A program made the position numbers and the translations under genes. A stretch of DNA of 10,855 bases from Gemmatimonadota bacterium (lineage in GTDB: Bacteria > Gemmatimonadota > Gemmatimonadetes > Gemmatimonadales > GWC2-71-9). Under the pieces are notes generated by a model, which made no database searches, had not been told where the DNA came from, and saw only the letters and a program-made list of their open reading frames with translations. Shown here one piece after another: positions 1 to 6,252 of the stretch. Each line of letters starts with the position of its first letter. Position 1 is the stretch's first letter. The stretch is taken from contig JAOUDR010000050.1 of the NCBI GenBank assembly GCA_029859185.1, forward strand, positions 1 to 10,855, in the 5' to 3' direction.

Positions 1-319
1 CCAAGGCCTGGAGGAGATCCGTCGTCACGAAGGGCATGTCCCACGCGACCAGCAGGACAGGTCCCTGACCGGTCGTGAGTGCCGTGTAGATCCCGCCGAG
101 GCTCCCGCAGTCGGGTCGGGAGTCGGTGACGACCCGTAGCCCGGGTGCCCACTCGGCTGCTTGAGGATCGTTGGCGATCAATAGGGGTGGTTCGCCGGTC
201 GCGGCGGTGAGGGAGGCGACCAGGCGATCGAGGATCCGTTCGCCGCCGACGCGCTCCAGCCCCTTGGGCCGGCCGTCATACCGACTGGCCACGCCACCCG
301 CAAGCACCGCGCCGCGCAC
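1..319 (-). CDS. mobA: Molybdenum cofactor guanylyltransferase (MobA), 3' end beyond the window
   Basis: MobA transfers GMP from GTP to molybdopterin-bound Mo (or W), making the guanine dinucleotide cofactor in the cytoplasm. The 106 visible residues show the nucleotidyltransferase N-terminus: GAVLAGG at residues 3-9, Arg13, Lys19 and the GG loop at 25-26, which bind GTP. They are followed by IAND at 48-51, a DCGSLGGIYTAL stretch at 70-81 and the metal-binding DMPF at 94-97. The start is a GTG at 319, two bases after the omp1 stop codon, with no room for a Shine-Dalgarno site, so translation probably depends on coupling. It is the last visible gene of the tungstate/molybdate operon and its context with fdhD agrees with the call. 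The C-terminal half is missing, so a fusion (for example to MobB or MoaE) cannot be excluded. A related NTP-transferase such as MocA is less likely given the neighbours. Confidence 0.88.
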   Translation of the reverse strand, partial: MRGAVLAGGVASRYDGRPKGLERVGGERILDRLVASLTAATGEPPLLIANDPQAAEWAPGLRVVTDSRPDCGSLGGIYTALTTGQGPVLLVAWDMPFVTTDLLQAL

Positions 320-321
320 GC

Positions 322-1155
322 CTAGTATCTCCGCCCGCGCTTCTGCTCGAGCACGATGTCGAGCATGAGCACCAGTCCCAGGCTGTTGACGAGCGTCCGC
401 TCCGTCGGGGCCCGCTCCAACGCATCGGCGGGGCCCGTGACCCGATTGGCATAGAGCAGGTGATCGCGGAACTCGAGACGTACCTGATATCCGGCGGCGA
501 TCGGAAGCATGAACCCGAGCCCGAAGCCGACGCTCGGATCCAGCGAACTGGCGTCTGGATCCCCGATCACGAGACGGTCGCGCACGACCCCGGTCTCGTC
601 GAGGAACCGGCCACTCAACTCCACCGTGCTGCTGGCGCGTGTCGTGATGCCGGCCTGGACCCGAAGATAGGGCTTGATGCCTCCCCGCGGCGCGATGCGA
701 TACAGGCCGCCGACGTAGAACGCGATGGTGGAGGCCGATCCGCTCTTGCCGGCGATGTCGTTACACATCTGCTCGTTGTATCCGCGACGGAGGGTCGAGG
801 GATCGGTGTACACCATGGAGCAGGTATCGTCGAGGCCGAACCCCATGAAGACAATCTCGCCGCTCAGGCCCAGGTGCGGGCTGGGGAAGTACGTCGCTGA
901 CGCACCGAAGGAGATGGCGGGGGCAAGGCGTCGGCCGAGGTCCAGTGTGTCGGTGGCGGAGGGATCTTCCAAAAGCGCGAGCGGTTGCCGCAACCCGCTG
1001 TAGAGGGTTGCTCCACCCATCGCCCCCCCGAACACCGTGAGGATCAACTGCGGTTCCGCGCGTTCTTGCCCGTGTGCCGGGTCAGCGGTCAGTCCTCCAA
1101 GGCCGAGAGCGAAACAGAGCAGGCGACCCGCGTGGGTGCGTATTGAACAGGTCAT
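322..1155 (-). CDS. Predicted outer-membrane beta-barrel protein (omp1), unknown function
   Basis: This 277-residue protein is not a family I can name. Residues 1-29 form a signal peptide: Arg7 and Arg11, then the hydrophobic stretch LLCFALGLGGL, then an A-H-G junction before Gln30. The rest alternates short amphipathic strands with Gly/aromatic turns, for example around 83-106, 142-153, 162-172 and 208-230, as in 8-12 stranded outer-membrane barrels. Two cysteines, Cys112 and Cys131, lie in one long polar segment, probably an extracellular loop, and could form a disulfide. The C-terminus (LVLMLDIVLE plus a basic tail ending in Tyr) is barrel-like but lacks the usual final Phe. The ATG at 1155 overlaps the fdhD stop codon as ATGA, which marks translational coupling and argues against a longer in-frame start at 1605. 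It lies between fdhD and mobA, so it is co-expressed with cofactor genes. Passage of an oxyanion or an unrelated envelope role are both possible. Confidence 0.72.
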   Translation of the reverse strand: MTCSIRTHAGRLLCFALGLGGLTADPAHGQERAEPQLILTVFGGAMGGATLYSGLRQPLALLEDPSATDTLDLGRRLAPAISFGASATYFPSPHLGLSGEIVFMGFGLDDTCSMVYTDPSTLRRGYNEQMCNDIAGKSGSASTIAFYVGGLYRIAPRGGIKPYLRVQAGITTRASSTVELSGRFLDETGVVRDRLVIGDPDASSLDPSVGFGLGFMLPIAAGYQVRLEFRDHLLYANRVTGPADALERAPTERTLVNSLGLVLMLDIVLEQKRGRRY

Positions 1156-1934
1156 GATGGGCGGTGCACCTGTGGCGTGGCACTCACCGCGCGTCCCACG
1201 AGCGTCATGCCGCTCCGGCCTGCAACGGCCACTGCCATGGTGGAGGGAACGGATGGCGTCGCGATCCACGCCACGTCGGAACGAGCCGCCTTGAACGCGA
1301 GCTCCGCCGAAATCCGCCCGGTCACGAGCAGGCCGAGCCCGGACATGTTCCGGTCGTCGAGCATCGCGGCTCCAATCACCTTGTCCACCGCATTGTGTCG
1401 CCCAATGTCTTCCGCGTGGTACAGCAAGTCCGCTCCGGTACTCAGGGCCGCTGCGTGAATACCGCCGGTCTCCTGATACCGTGTGCCCGAGGCGAACAGC
1501 GCCTTGAACTGGCCCCGCAGGCTTCCACCGTCGGGTGGGTCGCCGCGACGCGTGCCAGCCGGTGCCGTGGCCGGGTCGGCGAGAAAGACGGAGACCGCGC
1601 CACACCCTGAGGCGAGCACCGGTGTCCTCCCTTCGGCCCGGACGGCGCGGACACGTTCCTCGTCCACTTCAGCCCAGAATCCCAAATCGGAGGCACAGGG
1701 CCGCAGGGAGCGCAAATCCCGTCGTGTTCGAATGTAGCCTTCCCCGTGCAGCCAGCCCACCGCCAACTCCTCCAACATTGCCGGCGTACACATCCACGTC
1801 ACCGCCGGCTCGCCGTTCACCTCGAGCCAGACGGCCGTCTCCTCGACGAGCGCCAAGTCCGGACCCCGCCCGCGCCGCCGGGGAGCGGTGGTGGGGTCAG
1901 GCGTCTCCGGAGTATTCGGCGAAGAGATCGTCAT
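1152..1934 (-). CDS. fdhD: Sulfur carrier protein FdhD for formate dehydrogenase maturation
   Basis: FdhD carries sulfur from a cysteine desulfurase (IscS in E. coli) to the bis-MGD cofactor so that formate dehydrogenase becomes active. The 260-residue protein shows the family landmarks in order: LEVNGEPAVTWMCTP at 37-51, LEELAVGWLHGEGYI at 55-69, the sulfur-loop cysteine Cys111 in SGCGAV, GGIHAAAL at 157-164, the very characteristic EDIGRHNAVDKVIG at 175-188, and a C-terminal SGM-TLVG segment near 241-247. The loop has only one cysteine: the second position of the E. coli CxxC is Val114. The ATG at 1934 was chosen because it gives a normal family length; a GAGGA lies just upstream. This start overlaps the end of the pterin-synthase gene by 38 nt. 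The stop overlaps the omp1 start as ATGA. FdhD indicates a Mo- or W-dependent formate dehydrogenase elsewhere in the genome; none is in this window. Confidence 0.93.
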   Translation of the reverse strand: MTISSPNTPETPDPTTAPRRRGRGPDLALVEETAVWLEVNGEPAVTWMCTPAMLEELAVGWLHGEGYIRTRRDLRSLRPCASDLGFWAEVDEERVRAVRAEGRTPVLASGCGAVSVFLADPATAPAGTRRGDPPDGGSLRGQFKALFASGTRYQETGGIHAAALSTGADLLYHAEDIGRHNAVDKVIGAAMLDDRNMSGLGLLVTGRISAELAFKAARSDVAWIATPSVPSTMAVAVAGRSGMTLVGRAVSATPQVHRPS

Positions 1935-2322
1935 CTTCCTCGATGCGGACCGTGTGGAGCTGGACCCCAGCGGGCAGCCGGGGAGCGAGACGCTGCCAGA
2001 CCCAAATCGCCAGCGCCTCAGCCGTGGGGATGGTGCCGCCAAACGCGAAGGCCGGCACGTCGTGGTTGAGGTGGCGGTGGTCGAGTGACTCGCGCACTTC
2101 GGCGGTGAGGAGGCGATCCAGCTCTGCCAGATCCATCACCATGCCCGAGTCGCTCGCCACCTCGCCCCGCACGGTCACGGCACAGCGGTAATTGTGGCCG
2201 TGCCCGTGCTCGCGGGCGCATAGGCCGAAGACGCGAGTGTTCGTTGCGGCGTCCCAGTCCGGCCGATAATACCGATGCGCGGCGCTGAACCGGACGACGC
2301 GGGTGAGCCGGGCGACAGGCAT
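1897..2322 (-). CDS. 6-pyruvoyl-tetrahydropterin synthase / QueD family protein
   Basis: This 141-residue enzyme belongs to COG0720, which converts dihydroneopterin triphosphate to a 6-substituted pterin (6-carboxy-tetrahydropterin for queuosine, or products for folate or biopterin). Zinc ligands are His16 (FSAAH), His41 and His43 (HGHNY). Further landmarks are GMVMDL at 60-65, the catalytic LDHRHLN at 80-86, PTAEALAIWVW at 99-109 and the pterin-anchoring Glu in VRIEED at 125-130. The active-site segment reads C35-A-R-E38-H-G-H41-G-H43. It therefore contains both the nucleophilic Cys of QueD/PTPS types and the Glu of the folate-type variants, and the double HGH makes spacing ambiguous. Length is typical. 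The ATG at 2322 is 20 nt after the tupC stop, and the 3' end overlaps fdhD. Its place inside a tungstate/cofactor operon is odd, because molybdopterin is made from GTP by MoaA/MoaC rather than through this enzyme. The exact product is not decided by sequence. Confidence 0.9.
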   Translation of the reverse strand: MPVARLTRVVRFSAAHRYYRPDWDAATNTRVFGLCAREHGHGHNYRCAVTVRGEVASDSGMVMDLAELDRLLTAEVRESLDHRHLNHDVPAFAFGGTIPTAEALAIWVWQRLAPRLPAGVQLHTVRIEEDDDLFAEYSGDA

Positions 2323-2342
2323 GAGCGGAATGTAGTTGCGGG

Positions 2343-3335
2343 TCAGAACACCCGCACGGCCACCGCCTTGAACGACAGGACGACGCCGGTGCCCACCTGC
2401 AGCTCCAGGCGGGACAGCGAGGCCGGGGTGATGCGGGTGATCAGCTCGACGCCGACGTCCACGGCCAGCCGGATCCGACCGTGCCCGTCCTCGGAGATGG
2501 CCGTGAGGCGACCGGGAAACTGGTTCAGGGCGCTCGAATCGAGCGGGGTACGCGACACGAGGATGTCCTCGGGCGGGACGGCGATGATCGCCGGCCCGCT
2601 CCGGTCGGTCACGATCGAGAACCGGAGTGGACCCACCCGCACCTCCCGGGAGCCCGTGCCGGGCGGGAGGTCCACGCGGAACAAGTTCTCCGGCGTCATC
2701 CCCTCCAGGCGCCCATCCACCAGGGTGAAGATGCGGGACGACCAGCGGTAGGCTTCCTCGAGCACGTGCGAAGACAAACACACCACGGTACCGCGATCGC
2801 GCAACGCCGCCAGCACGTTGCCAAGTGCCTCGCGCGCAGCCCGATCCGCCGCGCTGAGGGGCTCGTCGAGGAGAAGGACCTGGGGTGCCAGCAGGAGCGC
2901 CCGCGCAATCGCGACGCGCTGCGCCTCGCCGCCGCTCAGGGCACGAGCGGGCCGCGCGGCGAGCGACCCGGCCCCGACCAACTCGAGCGCCTCGCTGATC
3001 TGACGGCCGTCCACGCGCCGCGCCCCGCGCAGCCGCAGGGCGTCGGTGAGGTTGGCCGCAACCGTCATGTCGAACAGGAGCGGATGCTGCTCCACCAAGG
3101 TCACGGCACGGCGCGCGTGCAGGCGCTCGGCGCTCGAGCGCACCGCCCGGCCGTGCAGCTCGAGGACACCGCGCGACGGCGCCTCGACGGCGGCAAGCAG
3201 CCGGAGCACCGTGCTCTTGCCGGAGCCGTTGGGACCCACGAGGGCCGTCGTCGTCCCGGCGGGGAGGTCGAGTGCGGGGATGTCCGCGACGACCCGTCCC
3301 AGGTACTCGTGCGTGACGTCACGCAGCGCCAGCAT
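2343..3335 (-). CDS. tupC: Tungstate/molybdate-type ABC transporter ATP-binding protein with C-terminal TOBE-like domain
   Basis: This cytoplasmic ATPase should power oxyanion import through the TupB-like permease encoded just upstream. The 330 residues hold a complete nucleotide-binding domain: Walker A GPNGSGKST at 34-42, Q-loop Gln83, signature LSGGEAQ at 133-139, Walker B VLLLDEP at 153-159 and switch His190. A second domain from about 230 to 330 contains PPEDILVSR and a TOBE-like repeat (FPGRLTAI, VDVGVELITRITP, GTGVVLSFKAVAV). This is the region that binds molybdate or tungstate as a regulator in ModC and related proteins. The ATG at 3335 gives a standard N-terminus (MLALRDVTHEY) and overlaps the end of tupB by 17 nt, so the two are coupled. 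I prefer tungstate because the permease looks TupB-like; molybdate is the main alternative, and sequence alone does not separate them. Confidence 0.87.
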   Translation of the reverse strand: MLALRDVTHEYLGRVVADIPALDLPAGTTTALVGPNGSGKSTVLRLLAAVEAPSRGVLELHGRAVRSSAERLHARRAVTLVEQHPLLFDMTVAANLTDALRLRGARRVDGRQISEALELVGAGSLAARPARALSGGEAQRVAIARALLLAPQVLLLDEPLSAADRAAREALGNVLAALRDRGTVVCLSSHVLEEAYRWSSRIFTLVDGRLEGMTPENLFRVDLPPGTGSREVRVGPLRFSIVTDRSGPAIIAVPPEDILVSRTPLDSSALNQFPGRLTAISEDGHGRIRLAVDVGVELITRITPASLSRLELQVGTGVVLSFKAVAVRVF

Positions 3336-4017
3336 CACCCCGGCCCTGCAACATGTGGAGAAGGACGTTGACCGTGAGGGCGAGCGCGAGCAGCACCAGT
3401 CCAAGCGCGATGGCCAAGGAAAAGTCTCCTTGGGAGGTGGCGAGTGCCACGGCGGTCGTCAACGTCCGGGTCTGATGGCGGATGTTGCCGCCGACGATCA
3501 TGGCGGCGCCCACCTCGGCCAACACGCGACCAAACGACACCACGACCGCCGACAGAAGCGCGAACCGCACCTCTCGCGCGACGACCCAATGCACCCGCCA
3601 CGCCGGGGCGCCAAGCGTCAGGGCGGTACGCCGCACCCGAGGGTCGATGCCCTGGACGGCCGCCGCCGTCAGGGCGGCGGCGATCGGCGCGGCGAGCACG
3701 ATCTCCGCCAGGACGATGGCCCACCAGGTATACAGCAGTCCCAGCCCGCCCAGAGGCCCACTCCGCGCGAGCAGGAGCCACACCAGCAATCCCACCAGCA
3801 CGGTGGGGAAGGCGAGCATCGTGTTGAGCACGGTGAGCGCCGTGCGCCGGCCGCGAAACCGGGTCGTGCCGATCGCAAACCCGATCGGTACCCCTATGAG
3901 GCAAGCCAGGAGCGTGGCCACGAGTGCGACGCGGATGGAGAGCGCGGCGATCCCCAAGACCTCCGGATCCCCGCGGAGCAGCAGTGTGAGCGCACGCCGG
4001 AGCCCGTCGGCGAGCAT
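3319..4017 (-). CDS. tupB: Tungstate-type ABC transporter permease (TupB-like)
   Basis: This inner-membrane permease has 232 residues, the usual TupB size. Five or six hydrophobic segments can be seen (about 24-49, 59-83, 92-118, 150-175 and 199-222). A coupling loop of the EAA type lies near 132-152 (ALTLGAPAWRVHWVVAREV). The C-terminal part, AEVGAAMIVGGNIRHQTRTL at 167-186 followed by TTAVALATSQGDFSLAIALG, matches what I recall of TupB/WtpB permeases, which take tungstate. The ATG at 4017 is five bases after the omp2 stop codon, with no clear ribosome site, so expression likely depends on coupling to omp2. A longer start in the same frame at 4077 would overlap omp2 by 55 nt and adds only a polar, non-family stretch. 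No binding protein gene (tupA) is adjacent. Sulfate or molybdate import is less likely. Confidence 0.87.
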   Translation of the reverse strand: MLADGLRRALTLLLRGDPEVLGIAALSIRVALVATLLACLIGVPIGFAIGTTRFRGRRTALTVLNTMLAFPTVLVGLLVWLLLARSGPLGGLGLLYTWWAIVLAEIVLAAPIAAALTAAAVQGIDPRVRRTALTLGAPAWRVHWVVAREVRFALLSAVVVSFGRVLAEVGAAMIVGGNIRHQTRTLTTAVALATSQGDFSLAIALGLVLLALALTVNVLLHMLQGRGDAGAA

Positions 4018-4022
4018 CGGTG

Positions 4023-4727
4023 CTAGAACCGGAACGCGTATCCCAGACCGATCAGCAGGGTCGGGTGCGTCGTCCACTCCGAGTCGGAGTTGAGCACGGG
4101 ATTCAGAAGCGGTGGCTCGTTGGGGTAGTCGGGTGGGGTCACGAAGAACGACGTCGGGTAGCTCAACTTCCAGAACTGGAGGCGCCCCTCCGCTCGGAGG
4201 TAGATCGACTCCCCGAGGAAGAACCGCAGACCGAGGATCGGCCCGCTCACGAACTTCGCCGAGAACCCGTACTCCGAGGAGTCTTGTGGCACGCTTCCCC
4301 CGAACCCAAGCCCCAGGTTCGCGCCGATGTAGGGGGACAGTCCACGCCAGGTCTTGTCGCCCCCCAGCATGATGAGCAGACCGGTCTCCGCGAAGATCAC
4401 ACCCTGGTCCACGGGCCCCGACAGCTGGGAGTCGAGCGGGGCATTGGGTCTCGCGGCCATCCGTTGCAGGTTGCTCCAGCTCACCGACGCGAACACGTCG
4501 GTTGGTCCGGTGAGCCGCATCTCGAACCGGATCCCGCCGCCCGGGCCGTCGGTCGGGCCGACGCCGAGCTTGCCACTGGATCCCCAGATGTAGCTCCCGA
4601 CCGCCGAGAGGCTCATGCGCGCCACGATGGGTCGATAGGGCGACCGCGCCGGGTCGTGGCCAACTTGCGCCGCGAGCGGTGTAGTAGCTACGAAAGCGAG
4701 CGCCAGCGCGTACCCTGCCTTTGACAT
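4023..4727 (-). CDS. Predicted outer-membrane beta-barrel protein (omp2), unknown function
   Basis: This 234-residue exported protein begins with a clear signal peptide (Lys3, hydrophobic 5-20, junction LAA before Gln21). It ends in GLGYAFRF, a classic C-terminal strand with a terminal Phe that the Bam machinery recognises. Between them are alternating strands such as GGGIRFEMRL at 63-72, DVFASVSWSNL at 77-87, IFAETGLLIML at 111-121, YIGANLGLGFG at 133-143, FVSGPILGLRFFLG at 159-172 and IYLRAEGRLQFWKL at 175-188, consistent with an 8-10 stranded barrel. There are no cysteines. It heads the tungstate/cofactor operon, five bases before tupB, in the place where a tupA gene would normally be expected. 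An AGGAG at 4740-4744 supports the ATG at 4727. I cannot name the family. An outer-membrane channel for oxyanions is an inference from position alone; a general surface protein is equally compatible with the sequence. Confidence 0.78.
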   Translation of the reverse strand: MSKAGYALALAFVATTPLAAQVGHDPARSPYRPIVARMSLSAVGSYIWGSSGKLGVGPTDGPGGGIRFEMRLTGPTDVFASVSWSNLQRMAARPNAPLDSQLSGPVDQGVIFAETGLLIMLGGDKTWRGLSPYIGANLGLGFGGSVPQDSSEYGFSAKFVSGPILGLRFFLGESIYLRAEGRLQFWKLSYPTSFFVTPPDYPNEPPLLNPVLNSDSEWTTHPTLLIGLGYAFRF

Positions 4728-4749
4728 CGTCGCGGGGTTCTCCTAGAAT
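4721..4749 (+). promoter_or_regulatory. Sigma70-like promoter of the SH3-module gene
   Basis: A perfect TTGACA (4721-4726) is followed by 17 bp and TAGAAT (4744-4749). Predicted transcription starts near 4756, only about 7 nt before the GTG at 4763, so the mRNA would be almost leaderless. The -35 box overlaps the start codon of the divergent omp2 (its CAT complement is 4725-4727), so the two genes share this control region. Confidence 0.7.
4738..4744 (-). promoter_or_regulatory. Shine-Dalgarno site of omp2
   Basis: Minus-strand AGGAGAA lies 10 nt before the ATG at 4727. It fixes that start. It also means the omp2 mRNA must begin upstream of about 4745, inside or next to the divergent promoter. 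A TAAGTT at 4760-4755 on the minus strand could be its -10 box, but no matching -35 is visible. Confidence 0.6.
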
Positions 4750-4762
4750 GGTCTAACTTACG

Positions 4763-5830
4763 GTGAGCAAACAATCTAGCTTCTCCTCACGTCTGCTACC
4801 AGCGGTGCGACTCGTCGGGTGCTTCGTCGCGGCGGTCACTGCCATGGCCGCGACCGCCACCGCCCAGCAACGCTTTCGCGTTTCCACCGATGAGAACTTC
4901 CGGCTTGCACCGCAGGGCGACGCGCGGGTTCTCGCGCGCGTCAACGCGGGGCTGGAGGTGCAAGCGGTAGGGGTGGACGGCGACTGGCGCGAAATCACGG
5001 TGGAAGGATGGATCTGGGAACGATCGATCCGGGCCTCCGGCAACCGCGAGTTCGATCTAGTGGTGTCCCCGTCAGGTGGTGAGAACCTCCGCGCGGAGCC
5101 CGGCGGAACGGTGATTGCGCGGTTCGAAGCCGGGGCGCTGTTGAACGAAGTCGGGCGGCGTGGGGGCTGGGTGCAGGTGCGCCGCACGGCATGGATGTGG
5201 AGTCGCTCGCTCGCCGCGATCGGAGCGGCCGCAACCCCGGCCGCCAGCCCGCGCGCCGGTGCAGCAACGCCTCCCGCCGCCGCGCGAGGCGATCCACCCA
5301 CGCTGGATCGACGGAGCGTGGCCCCGGGGTCTGGCCTGTTGGCGGGGCCCGCCGGGGACACCATTGGTCAACTCACCGGTCGGGCTGGCGCCCGCGTCGT
5401 GGCGCGGGCGGACGGGTGGGCACGCGTGTTGGTGGAGGCGTGGGTTCGTGAGGAGGACCTCACTGCGGCAGACGACAGCGTTCTCACGGGGGTCACGGCG
5501 GCCGAGGTCCGCGGCGGGGGCCCGGCGTACGAGGGTCGGACGCTCCGCTGGACGCTCCAGTACATCGCGGTGCAGACCGCCGACGAGCTGCGGCGGGACA
5601 TGCCGTTGGGCCAAGCCTACATGCTCGCTCGTGGCCCACTGCCGGAGACGGGGTTCGTCTACCTCCTGTTGAGTGCGGAACAGGCGCGCGCCGTCGTGGG
5701 ACTCGAGCCGTTGGCTCGAATCGCGGTCATTGGGCGCGTCCGCGCGGCACGATCGCACTACCTTGGCAACCCCGTGCTCGACCTGATCGAGTTCGCGGTC
5801 CAGTCCGAGCCCCTGAGCCGGAGGCGTTGA
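4763..5830 (+). CDS. Exported protein with three SH3-like modules and a C-terminal OB-like region
   Basis: This 355-residue protein is secreted: residues 1-34 form a signal peptide (Arg10, Arg16, hydrophobic 17-30, ATA before Gln35). Three bacterial SH3-like modules follow at about 37-90, 96-152 and 188-234. Each has the pattern of a short 'NLRA.P' or 'FRLAP' turn, a hydrophobic pair and a closing GW or AW-x-W/V segment (EGWIWERS, TAWMWSRS, EAWVREED). A Pro/Ala-rich linker spans 153-187. The last 110 residues (240-355) contain TLQYIAVQTADELRRDMPLG and an IGRVRAARSHYLGNPVLDLI strand pattern reminiscent of an OB fold; I do not recognise the domain firmly. Bacterial SH3 modules often bind cell wall or scaffold envelope proteins, so a periplasmic role is likely. 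The GTG at 4763 has no ribosome site; a GTG at 4805 in frame, giving a 22-residue signal start, is an alternative. Its stop overlaps the next ATG by one base. Confidence 0.8.
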   Translation: MSKQSSFSSRLLPAVRLVGCFVAAVTAMAATATAQQRFRVSTDENFRLAPQGDARVLARVNAGLEVQAVGVDGDWREITVEGWIWERSIRASGNREFDLVVSPSGGENLRAEPGGTVIARFEAGALLNEVGRRGGWVQVRRTAWMWSRSLAAIGAAATPAASPRAGAATPPAAARGDPPTLDRRSVAPGSGLLAGPAGDTIGQLTGRAGARVVARADGWARVLVEAWVREEDLTAADDSVLTGVTAAEVRGGGPAYEGRTLRWTLQYIAVQTADELRRDMPLGQAYMLARGPLPETGFVYLLLSAEQARAVVGLEPLARIAVIGRVRAARSHYLGNPVLDLIEFAVQSEPLSRRR

Positions 5831-6252
5831 TGAACGAGCTGCTGCGCAAGCGTATCGAGCGGCACCTCGAGAACCTGAGCGATCAGCAGGGCTACCAACT
5901 GCTCGACTTCGTGGAGTTTCTCGAGTCGAAATACAGCACCGGGTCCCGGGCACCCAGCACGTTGGAGCGGCTTGCGGAGGGCGTGGAGGACGCCATGCGG
6001 GTGGGGCGGGTCCCGGCCGTGGCGATCCGGGAGACCATGAACGCCATGGACTCGGCGTCGCGCCTGATGCAGCGCCTCTCGGAGGCCGGCAAGTCGGCGG
6101 TGGACGAGTTGAACCGGTCGCTCGCAGCCGCGGAAGGCGCGGCACCGGCGTCGCCCACGGACGCCGGCGGGTCGCCGCCTGGAGCCGACCGCCCGCCCGA
6201 CCCCGCCGCGGGAGAATCGGCCGAGTCGGAGGAGCCTCCAGCGCCGGCTTGA
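5830..6252 (+). CDS. Small hypothetical protein, helical head and disordered tail
   Basis: This is a 140-residue protein of unknown function. Residues 1-35 (NELLRKRIERHLENL, then QLLDFVEFLESKY) look like two amphipathic helices and resemble the short 'LLDFVEFL' motif of small DUF2281-type proteins. Residues 44-104 are a further helical stretch rich in Ala, Arg and Met (LERLAEGVEDAMRVGRVPAV, then SRLMQRLSEAGKSAVDELNR). From about 105 the chain is Pro/Ala/Gly/Glu-rich and acidic, with no predicted fold. There is no signal peptide or membrane segment, so it should be cytoplasmic. The ATG at 5830 overlaps the TGA of the SH3-module gene (TGATG), so the two are one transcription unit with coupled translation. 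A TTG at 5827 in frame is a weaker alternative. The guaB promoter overlaps its 3' end. Confidence 0.72.
   Translation: MNELLRKRIERHLENLSDQQGYQLLDFVEFLESKYSTGSRAPSTLERLAEGVEDAMRVGRVPAVAIRETMNAMDSASRLMQRLSEAGKSAVDELNRSLAAAEGAAPASPTDAGGSPPGADRPPDPAAGESAESEEPPAPA

Noticed and set aside
1156..1605. N-terminal extension of omp1 to an upstream start
   Set aside because: It would overlap most of fdhD and bury the signal peptide at residues 151-179; the ATG at 1155 gives an N-terminal signal peptide and an ATGA junction.
2481..4026. Overlapping plus-strand frames of about 300 codons opposite tupC and tupB
   Set aside because: Low-complexity Arg/Gln/Gly products; the minus strand carries unmistakable ABC transporter motifs.
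4811..4822. LVGC lipobox (Cys20) in the SH3-module protein
   Set aside because: The hydrophobic core lies after the cysteine rather than before it, and a standard Ala-Thr-Ala cleavage site follows at 32-34.
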